Shown piece by piece: positions 53,993-62,763 of a stretch of DNA of 64,000 nucleotides (positions are counted from its first letter, which is position 1; each line of letters starts with the position of its first letter). Location: positions 72,010 to 136,009 of the forward strand of contig CAZNMY010000003.1 in the NCBI GenBank assembly GCA_964574325.1, read 5' to 3'. The notes under the pieces were generated by a model that was not told the DNA's origin, did not search any database, and was given only the letters and a program-made list of their open reading frames with translations. Source of the stretch: CAMDPA01 sp964574325 (GTDB lineage Bacteria; Pseudomonadota; Alphaproteobacteria; Rhizobiales; Hyphomicrobiaceae). The position numbers and the translations under genes are program-made.

Positions 53993-55144
53993 ATGTCGAG
54001 TTCGACAAGCCATTTGAAGGTGGTTGGCGTCAATATTGCGATCTTGTTGGTTGGTCTTGTCGTTGTCGAGTTGTTTTTCGGGACGTGGTTCAGCCAGACG
54101 CACGCACTGTATCAATTCACTAAGCCGCGCAATGTGAACCTGGATCAGCCGAACGCGCTCCCGGTCGGTCGTCCGAGGATTCGCTATGTGCGGGATGGTT
54201 TCGGTTTTCGCGGATTGGACGCAAAAGTATCCGAAATCGATATCATAACCGTCGGCGGCAGCACTACGGATCAGCGATTGCTGGACGAAGAGGAAACCTA
54301 CCAATCCGAAATGAAGCGGCTGGCGATGAAGGACGGCAAGCGTCTGGTCATTGCCAATGCCGGGATCGACGGACAGACCACGATCGGACACATTCACAAT
54401 TTCTCATCGTGGTTCAACAGTATTTCCGGTCTGAAAGCCAAATATATTTTATTCTACATCGGGATCAATGATCTCCTCAGACTCGACAACGATGTCGACG
54501 AGGTCCACGACGCGACTGCGCCGCAGTCTCCCTTGCTGCGCCTCCAGCTGTGGGTCCGCGACAAATCGGTGATCTATCAGAGTTATCTGATCGTCAAGCG
54601 AGGCTTTTCGAAGGAGAATCACAGGGTTGCACTGGATGTGAGCAATTTTGCGATCGGCGATGGGTTGGTTGAGAAAGAGGTGTTGGATCAGAAAGTGCTG
54701 ACGGTTCTGAATGAAAAGACGGAGCCGTTGGTCGGTCGGGTCGCAAAGCTGGCCGCCTTGAGCCGGGAAATGAATGCAAAACCTATTTTCGTGACCCAAA
54801 GGAGCAATCGCTGGGACCGGCGTGATCGCAGGATCTTCGGAAAGCCGTCCTACAAGCCGGACTACCACGAGCGGGCTTTCAAGTCGCTTGGGCCGATAAA
54901 CGGCGTCGACATTCACAACATCGAGCGAATGGTGGCTGATGCCGTGCTCAGGGGCTGCCGTCGGGAGACGGCAATCTGCATCGACTTGTTCGATGAGGTC
55001 GAATTCGACAACAAAGCCGATTTCTACGATACGATCCACACGACGGCATCTGGATCTCGAAAGATCGGAGAATACCTCTACAAGCGTCTCGGGCCGCTTC
55101 TCGGTAATGCAGCCGGGGTGAACGGGGTGAAAAAGGCAGAATGA
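53993..55144 (+). CDS. Membrane-anchored SGNH/GDSL-type hydrolase
   Basis: 383 residues. One N-terminal helix (VVGVNIAILLVGLVVVELFF, 20 residues), then an SGNH fold: block I as VGGSTTDQ (Ser in GGST), Gly block NAGIDGQTT, block III FYIGINDLLR with the catalytic Asn, and block V FYDTIHTT with the Asp-x-x-His pair. Probably a periplasmic esterase or acyltransferase on a glycan. Codon and base usage are visibly AT-richer than the neighbours. It is the only plus-strand gene of the cluster and is bracketed by the two SxtJ copies. GGGAG precedes the ATG. Confidence 0.85.
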   Translation: MSSSTSHLKVVGVNIAILLVGLVVVELFFGTWFSQTHALYQFTKPRNVNLDQPNALPVGRPRIRYVRDGFGFRGLDAKVSEIDIITVGGSTTDQRLLDEEETYQSEMKRLAMKDGKRLVIANAGIDGQTTIGHIHNFSSWFNSISGLKAKYILFYIGINDLLRLDNDVDEVHDATAPQSPLLRLQLWVRDKSVIYQSYLIVKRGFSKENHRVALDVSNFAIGDGLVEKEVLDQKVLTVLNEKTEPLVGRVAKLAALSREMNAKPIFVTQRSNRWDRRDRRIFGKPSYKPDYHERAFKSLGPINGVDIHNIERMVADAVLRGCRRETAICIDLFDEVEFDNKADFYDTIHTTASGSRKIGEYLYKRLGPLLGNAAGVNGVKKAE

Positions 55145-55179
55145 CCCGTCCCCTTGCGGGCAAACGCCAAGCCATCAGG

Positions 55180-55610
55180 GCAACGCCTGCTCGGAATCGT
55201 GTCAGAACTGGTTCTTCATGCTGCTGCTCTCGAGCTTTTCGTGGCGGACCCAATAGGTGTCGCCGGTGGGGCGGCGGCGGCGCAGCGGATCGCGGACCAA
55301 CTGCATCAGCAAGCCGGCCGGCACGATTGCCACGAGAAAAAGCACGCCCATGACGATGGGGTTCATGACCTTGCTGAGAAGCAGCGCGAACTTCATCCAG
55401 ACGATGTTGAGCGGTCTGATGGCGATCGGCACGAACATGCTGACGGCGCCGAGGATGGCGGCGATGCCCAAGGCGACGGCCATCACCGTTCCATTGCCGC
55501 GCCAGAAATAAGCGACGATGAGCGCGACGGCGGTGAACACGAGGCCCGTCGACCGGTCGGGCGGCAGCGGCAACTCGGGACGATCGTAGTGTTCGTGGAA
55601 GTTCTTCGCC
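55180..55610. repeat. 431-bp direct repeat, copy B
   Basis: Second copy, in the same orientation, 2024 bases to the right. The unit between copies (53587-55179) contains the SGNH gene. Confidence 0.95.
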
Positions 55611-55612
55611 AT
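55202..55612 (-). CDS. SxtJ family membrane protein, copy B
   Basis: 136 residues beginning MAKNFHEHYDRPELPLPPD and otherwise almost identical to copy A. GAGG lies just before its ATG. The gene is complete, but its downstream neighbour is the converging SGNH gene instead of DUF5989, so it is cut off from the carbamoyltransferase operon. Near-identity of the two copies, third positions included, points to a recent duplication or active gene conversion. Confidence 0.85.
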   Translation of the reverse strand: MAKNFHEHYDRPELPLPPDRSTGLVFTAVALIVAYFWRGNGTVMAVALGIAAILGAVSMFVPIAIRPLNIVWMKFALLLSKVMNPIVMGVLFLVAIVPAGLLMQLVRDPLRRRRPTGDTYWVRHEKLESSSMKNQF

Positions 55613-55935
55613 TTTCCTCGATCTCCCGGCTGGCAGCCAATCGCGCCGATGTTGCAACGCGTTGACCCGAATTGGCCCTGGCGATATATACCGCCCATGT
55701 CTGCCGTCCGAGACCCTGGTCCCGGGCGGCGCAACTGCTTGTGCTTCGGCATCCTGCTCGCGCTCTGCAAGATCTCCGCCATACGGCGCTCTCGGCGGAC
55801 AATGCAAGCGTGACGCCCAGTGCCCGGACTTGTGCCCCGACCGCTCACCAGCTTGCCGGGTCGTACCGGCAAGTCTGGTGCAGCCGGACGACTACCTGAA
55901 ATATCGAAGCAACCATCACCCAACGTGAGATCAGA
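55613..55935. other. Divergent intergenic region, SxtJ copy B / rpsT
   Basis: No supported gene in 323 bases. It should carry the rpsT promoter. I looked for a mutM (Fpg) 3' end with its zinc finger, the frequent neighbour of rpsT in this order, and found none. Confidence 0.5.
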
Positions 55936-56199
55936 ATGGCAAATACATCGTCTGCTCAGAAGGCCACGCGTAAGATCGAAAAGCGCACCGAGGTCAACAA
56001 GTCGCGTGGCACCCGCATGAAGACCGAGATCCGCAAGGTCGAGGAAGCGATCGTCGCCGGCGACAAGAAGATTGCGCTGGCTGCGCTGAAGGTGGCGGAG
56101 CCGGTGCTCGCCCGCACGGGCCAGAAAGGCGTCGTTCATAAGCGCACGGCGAGCCGCAAGGTCTCCCGCCTGACGAAGCGCGTCAACGCGATGGCCTGA
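55936..56199 (+). CDS. rpsT: 30S ribosomal protein S20
   Basis: 87 residues, strongly basic: MANTSSAQKATRKIEKRTEV (20 residues), VNKSRGTRMKTEIRKVEEAI (20 residues), and the C-terminal GVVHKRTASRKVSRLTKRVN (20 residues). Binds 16S rRNA in early assembly. Position before dnaA is typical for alphaproteobacteria. Ends with a strong terminator at 56353. Confidence 0.97.
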   Translation: MANTSSAQKATRKIEKRTEVNKSRGTRMKTEIRKVEEAIVAGDKKIALAALKVAEPVLARTGQKGVVHKRTASRKVSRLTKRVNAMA

Positions 56200-56352
56200 A
56201 GCGGAGCCGCGGCCGCGCTACCGAACGCCGCTATCGAGCCCGTACGAGGCTCGCATGAGCGACGCGCGGCTGGTTGCGGCAGCTTCGCCCGTGTCGGAAT
56301 GGAACGGGCTCGGCGGCCTCGCTCGTCCGATTCTTGGATTCGTTTCAATGAG

Positions 56353-56384
56353 AAGCCCCGATCCCGGCCCTGGGATCGGGGCTT
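56353..56384 (+). terminator. Terminator of rpsT
   Basis: Perfect 13-bp arms AAGCCCCGATCCC and GGGATCGGGGCTT around GGCCCT. TTGTCTT follows the second arm, the weak T-tract of an intrinsic terminator. Confidence 0.8.
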
Positions 56385-56388
56385 TGTC

Positions 56389-57040
56389 TTACCCACATTC
56401 TGCCTGTGGAGACCCCGGCAGCGCTTTTTCTGGATTGTGACAGATCAGCAACAAAACTGCTTCGTCCCGAACCCTCGCTGATGGCGTTCGGACGTCTGCT
56501 CCAACCGCCTTCCGGGCTTGAATCTGCGGTCCCTTTCTGGTCCGCGCAGCCGATCCGCGATGGGTTCTGGGCGCCGTTTCCGTCTCCTTCTCCCGGACGA
56601 AAAACGCCGCCCACCATCCCGCCGCATCGTCGCCCCCGGCCCTTGGACAGCTGCCTCGGATTCATCCACAGATTCAGCAGGTTTTCCATCGATCTCCTGT
56701 GGTTGGACCTATTTTCGCCCACAGGGGTGCTTCGCGCCGCCGGCTTCGCCTGCCATCTTCCAACCTTGACCGCGCCACCCCCGCGTGGTTAAGAATTGCG
56801 TGTTGCCAGCGTGGCTGCCCGATCGAGATCGCTCTGAGCGAGTCCTTTGGGAGCATTGGTTCGGTTCGTGGTGGTCTGCATCGAGTATCGGCAGTTGCTT
56901 CCGCGGAGTTCGACTTTGGCTGGATTGTAAATCTTCTGGAGCGTGTGTTTGTTCTGGCAGATTTAGTGTGCGTTATACATGGCGTTTGCTTCTGCAAGCC
57001 TGCGGTGAATGGCGGTTCATCGGTATAGCGCATGCGTGAG
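56389..57040. other. Candidate chromosomal replication origin region
   Basis: About 650 bases without a supported gene between rpsT and the rhodanese-dnaA genes. DnaA-box-like 9-mers: TTACCCACA (56389-56397) and TCATCCACA (56662-56670), each one mismatch from TTATCCACA, and weaker ones such as TGTGGAGAC (56405-56413) and those around 56680-56725 (TTTTCCATC, CTGTGGTTG, CGCCCACAG). AT-richer stretches occur at 56780-56810 and 56915-56990. Other alphaproteobacterial origins lie near rpsT or hemE. Confidence 0.4.
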
Positions 57041-57048
57041 GAGGTAGC

Positions 57049-57507
57049 ATGGGGTTGTCTTCAGCGGGGACCGGTGGTGCCGTCGAGATCGACGATGTCA
57101 CGGTTGAAGAAGTCTGGGTCAGATTGAAATCTGATCCCAAAGCGGTGCTGGTCGATGTCCGCACCAAGGCCGAGTGGAGCTTCGTCGGTGTTCCCGATCT
57201 GACTCCCGTCGGCAAGAAGCTGCACTTGGTCGAGTGGCAGACGTTCCCTGCGGGTCAGGTCGATCCGCAGTTCGCCGACAATCTGACGAGCGCCCTCGAA
57301 GCGGCGTCGGTCGGCAGGGACGACGAGATCTTCTTCATTTGCAGATCGGGCGGCCGCAGCAAGTCGGCAGCCCAGGCAATGGCAGCCAAAGGCTATTTGC
57401 GCTGCCGGAACGTAGCGGACGGGTTCGAGGGGCCTCTCGATCCGCGGCGCCATCGGGGCGGAACGGGCGGATGGAAATCTGCCGGCCTGCCTTGGCAACA
57501 GACCTGA
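57049..57507 (+). CDS. Rhodanese-like domain protein
   Basis: 152 residues, one rhodanese domain. Catalytic Cys98 in FFICRSGGRSKSAAQAM; substrate-loop and structural motifs VLVDVRTKAEWSFVG. Transfers sulfane sulfur; acceptor unknown. GAGGAGG lies before the ATG. It runs 98 bases ahead of dnaA on the same strand, a neighbour seen in several Rhizobiales. Confidence 0.9.
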   Translation: MGLSSAGTGGAVEIDDVTVEEVWVRLKSDPKAVLVDVRTKAEWSFVGVPDLTPVGKKLHLVEWQTFPAGQVDPQFADNLTSALEAASVGRDDEIFFICRSGGRSKSAAQAMAAKGYLRCRNVADGFEGPLDPRRHRGGTGGWKSAGLPWQQT

Positions 57508-57605
57508 CGATCTAACTGAGCGTATCCGGAGTTTTGCTGGCGCCCAGGATGCGGCTGGGCGCCGAGCAGGATCGACGTGTTTCAACCAATGATGCGGGGA
57601 ACATC

Positions 57606-59234
57606 ATGGCCAACAATACAAACAGAGCAGTTCGACAATCTCACAATGACGGCTTCGGCGAGGCGTCTTCACGCTTCGAGGCCGGTGGTGTCGGCGGTGA
57701 CAGCATGCTGCCGGGGATGCCCGGAACGAGCGATGCCGCGACGATGCTGGGGAACGACAACGTCGTCTCCACGGACGATCGCGGCATCGAAGGGCGCGGC
57801 GCGAAGGCCCGTGTTCTGCTGCGGCGGCAGCTCGGCGAGGAGGTCTATTCGAGCTGGTTCAACTCGATGGAGTTCGACAGCTTCGATGGCGAGGTCATTC
57901 GCCTCACCTTCCCGACGAAATTCCTGCGCAACTGGGTGCAGTCGCATTACGTCGACACCCTTCTCAAGTGCTGTGCGGCCGAGTTCGATGGCGTCAAGTC
58001 CATCGAGGTCGACTTGCGTCAGCCCGCGGGAATGATCACGGCCCGCCCGGTCATGGAGCAGGTTCAACGCGAGACGCGCACCGAGACATCGCCGGCGATC
58101 GCGCCGATGGTCCCTGGTCCGCGCCCCCAGAGCCCCGCTCGTGCCACGGGGCCGCAACTCGGCCGTACCTTCGTGGGCGGGTTCGAGGGCTCGCCGCTCG
58201 ATCCGCGTTACACGCTCGACAGCTTCGTCGTCGGCTCGTCCAACCGGATGGCCCATGCCGGCGCTACCCAGGTCGCCGAGACCGTTCGCGCGGGCTCCAC
58301 GTCCAGCATCAATCCGCTCTTCATCCATGCGCAGGTTGGGCTGGGCAAGACCCATCTTCTCCACGCCATCGCGTGGGAGGTCCAGCGTCGCGCCCCCGCG
58401 GCTCAGCTATTGTATCTTACGGCCGAGCGCTTCCGCTATCAGTTCGTCGAGGCTCTGCGCTCGTCCGATCCGCTGGCGTTCAAGGATAAGTTCCGCTCGA
58501 TCGACATCCTGCTGATCGACGATCTCGAGTTCCTGCACGGAACCCAGACCGAGCAGGAGTTCGACCACGTGATCAACTCGCTTCTCGACGGTGGCCGCCA
58601 GGTCGTCGTGGCCTCGGCTCGCCCACCGAGCCAGATGGAGAAGCTCAACGACCGGATGCGCTCGCGTCTGCAGCGCGGCCTCGTCGCCGAGATCGGGGCT
58701 CTCGATCCGGAGCTTCGCCTGAAGGTGCTCGAGAAGCGGATGCAGGAGAAGCGTCAGCTCGATCCTTCGTTCGAGATCGCGCGCGACGTGCTGGTGCAGT
58801 TGTCGGATCAGATCACCGAGAGCGGCCGCGAGCTGGAGGGTGTCATCACCCGCCTGCACGCCACGTGGCAGTATATGCGCCAGCCGATCACCCTCGATGT
58901 TGCCGAGCAGGCGATCCGCGACCTGATCCATGGTCAGGAGCCGCGCCGTATCAAGATCGACGAGATCCTGAAAGTGATCTCGCGCCACTATGGCGTGCCG
59001 AAGACCGATCTGCTGTCCGAGCGCCGCCATCGCTCCGTCGTATGGCCGCGACAGATCGGAATGTATCTGGCCAAGCAATTGACCTCAAGATCGCTACCCG
59101 AAATCGGTCGCCGCTTCGGTGGCCGCGATCACACCACCGTGTTGCACGCGATCCGCAAGATCGAAGCGCATCTGGCCGCCGATTCGCGGCTGCAGACCGA
59201 GCTGGACGAGCTGAAGAAGCTGCTTGGTCAATGA
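57606..59234 (+). CDS. dnaA: Chromosomal replication initiator DnaA
   Basis: 542 residues. Domain I (VLLRRQLGEEVYSSWFNSME, 20 residues), a variable domain II rich in Pro and Arg, AAA+ domain with Walker A AQVGLGKTHLL and Walker B LLIDDLEFL, and domain IV with SLPEIGRRFGGRDHTTVLHA (20 residues) for DnaA-box binding. The extended N terminus (about 60 residues before domain I) is longer than in enterobacteria. ATG 57606 was taken. Binds the origin with ATP to start replication. Confidence 0.97.
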   Translation: MANNTNRAVRQSHNDGFGEASSRFEAGGVGGDSMLPGMPGTSDAATMLGNDNVVSTDDRGIEGRGAKARVLLRRQLGEEVYSSWFNSMEFDSFDGEVIRLTFPTKFLRNWVQSHYVDTLLKCCAAEFDGVKSIEVDLRQPAGMITARPVMEQVQRETRTETSPAIAPMVPGPRPQSPARATGPQLGRTFVGGFEGSPLDPRYTLDSFVVGSSNRMAHAGATQVAETVRAGSTSSINPLFIHAQVGLGKTHLLHAIAWEVQRRAPAAQLLYLTAERFRYQFVEALRSSDPLAFKDKFRSIDILLIDDLEFLHGTQTEQEFDHVINSLLDGGRQVVVASARPPSQMEKLNDRMRSRLQRGLVAEIGALDPELRLKVLEKRMQEKRQLDPSFEIARDVLVQLSDQITESGRELEGVITRLHATWQYMRQPITLDVAEQAIRDLIHGQEPRRIKIDEILKVISRHYGVPKTDLLSERRHRSVVWPRQIGMYLAKQLTSRSLPEIGRRFGGRDHTTVLHAIRKIEAHLAADSRLQTELDELKKLLGQ

Positions 59235-59630
59235 TTTGGTGAATGTTCGGTCGCCAGCGAAGTGCTGCAGGCCGAACATTCGCTCAATCTCGGGTTGCCG
59301 AAGGTGGCCCGGTCCAACGAACTGACTACGGTGGGACGGCGTTCCGTCCCGCCGGTTTTGTCGTTTCGTTGCAATGTTCCGCTGCTCACTGTCGTCTGAC
59401 AGTGGACCGTTGGCCGTCCAGTCCATTCAGGCACTTGCAAATTCGGCGATCCCGGCTCAAGTTGCATTTACGCGAATCAACGTCCCCGGCAGCGTCGGTC
59501 GGTGTCGGCTTCGGCTATCCGGAGCACGCCGCCCCGACTCTGGCTGCAGTCTTGCCGTCTCTGGCTGCAGCCGAAAGGAATTACGGGTACGAGCGGGACT
59601 TCGAGCGGCCGACTGAACGAAAGGCGCCTC
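59235..59630. other. dnaA-dnaN intergenic region
   Basis: No supported gene in 396 bases. Inverted repeat GAATGTTCGG (59241-59250) and CCGAACATTC (59272-59281), perfect 10-bp arms, directly follows dnaA and may be its terminator. A 12-base direct repeat CTCTGGCTGCAG occurs at 59538-59549 and 59559-59570. Confidence 0.6.
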
Positions 59631-60749
59631 ATGCGGATTGTGATTGAACGCGGAGACCTGTTGCGGGCATTGGGTCATGTGACCAGTGTCGTCGAGCGCC
59701 GCACGACTATACCTATACTCTCCAACGTGCTGATCCGCGCCACCGGCGACATGCTCGAGTTCAAGGCGACGGACCTCGAACGCGAGGTGATCGAGCAGGC
59801 TCCGGCGACGATTATGACCCCTGGCGCCATCACCGTGCCCGCGCACATGCTGCACGACATCGTGCGCAAGCTGCCGGACGGCGCCCAGGTCGAGTTGACC
59901 CGCGACGCCGAGCGCGATCGGGTGACGCTGACGTCGGGGCATTCCCGCTTCGCGCTGCAAACCCAGCCAGCCGAAGATTTTCCAGACCTCGCCGTCGGCG
60001 AGATGACGCACACCTTCGAAGTTGGCGCGTCTGATCTCAAGCGGCTGATCGACAAGACGCGGTTCGCGATCTCCACCGAGGAGACCCGCTACTATCTCAA
60101 CGGTATCTTCCTGCACGTCGCCGCCACCGGCAACAAGCCGACCCTGCGCGCCGTCGCCACGGATGGCCACCGCCTCGCACAGGTCGAGCTGCCCCGGCCG
60201 AGCGGCTCGGACGGCATGCCCGGGGTCATCATCCCTAGAAAGACCGTCAACGAGCTGCATCGCCTGATCGAGGATGGCGGCACGACGGTCACTATCGGCG
60301 TTTCCCCGGCCAAGATCCGCTTCGAGACGGGCACCGTGACGCTCACCTCCAAGCTGATCGACGGGACGTTCCCGGATTATGGCCGCGTCATTCCGCAGAA
60401 CAACGACAAGGAGCTGAAGGTTTCCAACGCGCTGTTCATGAACGCCGTCGATCGCGTGTCGACGATCGCGAGTGAACGTGGCCGTGCCGTCAAGCTCAAC
60501 ATCACCGGCGACAAGCTGGTTCTGTCGGTGACGAACCCGGAAGGCGGCAGCGCCACCGAGGAACTCGATGTCGAATACGGCGCATCGCCCCTCGAAATCG
60601 GCTTCAACGCTCGCTATCTGCTCGATATCGCCGGACAGCTCGAAGGCGAATCCGCGGTATTCAAGCTCGCCGATCCCGGTGCACCGACCATGGTCCGCGA
60701 CAGCGCCGACGAGAGCGCGCTCTACGTGCTCATGCCGATGCGGGTGTAA
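59631..60749 (+). CDS. dnaN: DNA polymerase III beta subunit (sliding clamp)
   Basis: 372 residues with the three-fold clamp architecture: MRIVIERGDLLRALGHVTSV (20 residues) at the start, ATDGHRLAQVELP in domain 2, and the C-terminal ALYVLMPMRV typical of the clamp. ATG 59631 was taken; the upstream frame has no protein character. Next is a non-core gene inserted before recF. Confidence 0.97.
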   Translation: MRIVIERGDLLRALGHVTSVVERRTTIPILSNVLIRATGDMLEFKATDLEREVIEQAPATIMTPGAITVPAHMLHDIVRKLPDGAQVELTRDAERDRVTLTSGHSRFALQTQPAEDFPDLAVGEMTHTFEVGASDLKRLIDKTRFAISTEETRYYLNGIFLHVAATGNKPTLRAVATDGHRLAQVELPRPSGSDGMPGVIIPRKTVNELHRLIEDGGTTVTIGVSPAKIRFETGTVTLTSKLIDGTFPDYGRVIPQNNDKELKVSNALFMNAVDRVSTIASERGRAVKLNITGDKLVLSVTNPEGGSATEELDVEYGASPLEIGFNARYLLDIAGQLEGESAVFKLADPGAPTMVRDSADESALYVLMPMRV

Positions 60750-60773
60750 CAGCAGCGCCGGGGCACGAGGCAG

Positions 60774-61343
60774 ATGACTTTGGACGAATTGGTGAGGCAG
60801 CCTGCATTTTTGAGTGCCCTGATCGCTGCAAGCGTCTCGTTGATGATTGCTGTGCCGACGATATGGTTGGGCAGAAACACATGGCGTCAAGCAAGACTGA
60901 CTTATCTTTCGAACCGGGAAGCTAGGATCGAGGATCTTTACGACCGGCTGATGGACTACCGGTTGAAGCATCCGGAGGTGTTCAGGCTCAGTCGGGGATG
61001 GACGCCCGAGTGCTTGACCAAGATCTATACACAAGTTGACGAGGTGGAAAAGGACTGGGCGATTTACGTTGGCTATGTCGAGCTCTGCATCTCATATTGC
61101 AATGTCGTCCTCTATGCTCAGCGACGTCGCCAACTCGATGCAGATGTCTATGCGTCGCATCATCAGCCCTTGGTTAAGATGCTGATTACCGAGCATTTCC
61201 CCATCATGCACCAGTTCTCCCAACAAGGCTTCGCATCAACGGCGATCGCTGACTTTATCGTGCGCGAGCGCAAGCTTGGTTGGAACTGGGAAGAGGTATA
61301 CGCGACGATGGATCAGGTTCGTGATCGAAGAGCCAAGAGTTGA
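60774..61343 (+). CDS. Hypothetical membrane protein between dnaN and recF
   Basis: 189 residues, family not recognised. One N-terminal helix (FLSALIAASVSLMIAVPTIW, 20 residues) followed by a soluble, helix-rich domain with aromatic and acidic patches (YDRLMDYRLKHPEVFRLSRG, 20 residues; VGYVELCISYCNVVLYAQRR, 20 residues). It resembles the many small single-helix proteins of accessory regions. Base composition is clearly lower in GC than dnaN and recF on each side, suggesting acquisition. GAGGCAG precedes the ATG. Confidence 0.7.
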   Translation: MTLDELVRQPAFLSALIAASVSLMIAVPTIWLGRNTWRQARLTYLSNREARIEDLYDRLMDYRLKHPEVFRLSRGWTPECLTKIYTQVDEVEKDWAIYVGYVELCISYCNVVLYAQRRRQLDADVYASHHQPLVKMLITEHFPIMHQFSQQGFASTAIADFIVRERKLGWNWEEVYATMDQVRDRRAKS

Positions 61344-61368
61344 TTCCAGGGGCAGGCTTAAGTGCCCG

Positions 61369-62604
61369 ATGGCAAATCAGGTCGGCGTTCTTGGTGCCGC
61401 GCCGGTATCGTCGGTACCATCTTTGACGGCACGCCTCTGGGTCGAGCGCATCCTGCTGACCAACTTCCGCAGCTATGCCTCGGCGACCCTCGAAGTCGGT
61501 CCCGCCCCCGTCGTTCTGCTCGGCGAGAACGGCGCCGGCAAGACCAATCTTCTCGAGGCGGTCTCTCTGCTCGCCCCCGGTAGCGGACTGCGCCGCTCGG
61601 GCTACGGAGAACTCTCGCGCATCGGCGGTTCCGGCGATTGGTCGGTCGCCGCCCGCGTCGCCACCCGTGATGGCGCCTGCGACATCGGCACCGGCCAGCG
61701 CCCGCAACCGGCCAACGCCGAGCCGGCGCGTCAGGGCCGTATCGTCCGCATCGACGGCGAGGCATCGAGCCCCGGCGCGCTCGCCGACTATATCGACATG
61801 GTCTGGCTGACACCGGCGATGGACGGCCTGTTCACCGGCCCCGCCGCCGAACGCCGCGCGTTTCTCGACCGTCTCGTGCTCTGCTTCGACGCCGGCCATG
61901 CCCCGCGCTCGGCACGTTTCGAGCGCGCGATGCGCCAGCGCAACCGCCTGCTCGAGGAGAATGGTGCCCCCGCTTCGACCAAGAACGTCCTGCTCGACGG
62001 CCTCGAGATGCAGATGGCGGAAGCTGGCGTCGCGATGGCCGCAGCACGCCTCGAAGCGGTCGTCGCCCTCGAAGCCCAGAGCACGATCCGTCGCGCGCGC
62101 GATGCCGCTTCGGCGTTTCCCTGGTTCACGCTGGTGCTCGAAGGCACGTTGGAATCCGAACTCACCACCCACGCCGCCGTCGACATCGAGGACCGCTATC
62201 GCGCGCGACTGCGCAACGCCCGCGACCGGGATGCCGGCGCCGGCCGCACGCTGGAGGGCCCTCACCGGTCCGATCTCGCCGTCGGTCACGGACCGAAATC
62301 GATGCCCGCCAGACTGTCCTCGACCGGCGAGCAGAAGGCGCTGCTGATGGGGCTCGTCCTGGCCCACGCGAGTCTGATCGCCGAGCGGCGCGATGGTGCC
62401 CCGCCTATCCTTCTGCTGGACGAGATCGCGGCCCATTTCGACAAGGGCCGCCGGGCCGCGCTGTTCGACGAAATCCTCGCGCTCGGCGCGCAAGCCTGGA
62501 TGACCGGGACCGATGAGCAGGCATTTTCCGCACTCGTCGGAAAAGCCACTTTCACGCGTGTCGAAGGCGCTGGAATCGCTATTCGCTCCACCCCCTCGCA
62601 GTGA
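61369..62604 (+). CDS. recF: DNA replication and repair protein RecF
   Basis: 411 residues. ABC/SMC-like ATPase: Walker A GENGAGKTNLLEAVSLL, the RecF pattern LTNFRSYASATLEV before it, signature STGEQKALLMGLVLAHA and Walker B PILLLDEIAAHFD. Loads RecA at gaps with RecO and RecR. ATG 61369 lies 25 bases after the inserted gene; an in-frame GTG at 61318 within that gene is less likely. gyrB follows after 159 bases. Confidence 0.96.
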   Translation: MANQVGVLGAAPVSSVPSLTARLWVERILLTNFRSYASATLEVGPAPVVLLGENGAGKTNLLEAVSLLAPGSGLRRSGYGELSRIGGSGDWSVAARVATRDGACDIGTGQRPQPANAEPARQGRIVRIDGEASSPGALADYIDMVWLTPAMDGLFTGPAAERRAFLDRLVLCFDAGHAPRSARFERAMRQRNRLLEENGAPASTKNVLLDGLEMQMAEAGVAMAAARLEAVVALEAQSTIRRARDAASAFPWFTLVLEGTLESELTTHAAVDIEDRYRARLRNARDRDAGAGRTLEGPHRSDLAVGHGPKSMPARLSSTGEQKALLMGLVLAHASLIAERRDGAPPILLLDEIAAHFDKGRRAALFDEILALGAQAWMTGTDEQAFSALVGKATFTRVEGAGIAIRSTPSQ

Positions 62605-62763
62605 GGTCTGGTGCCGCACCGGCCGGTAAAGTGTAAGTGTCTGAAATCGAGAAATAAATATGTCGTGGATTGGGCCTGGAAAATGCCTGTCTGACGGGCT
62701 TTTCGAGCGCGGCTGTGCTAGTGTTCCCCGACATCCGGAAAGATCATCGAGGACTGGGTCCGA

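Noticed and set aside
53592..55179. An insertion sequence between the SxtJ copies
   Set aside because: No transposase, no terminal inverted repeats; the only gene is an SGNH hydrolase.
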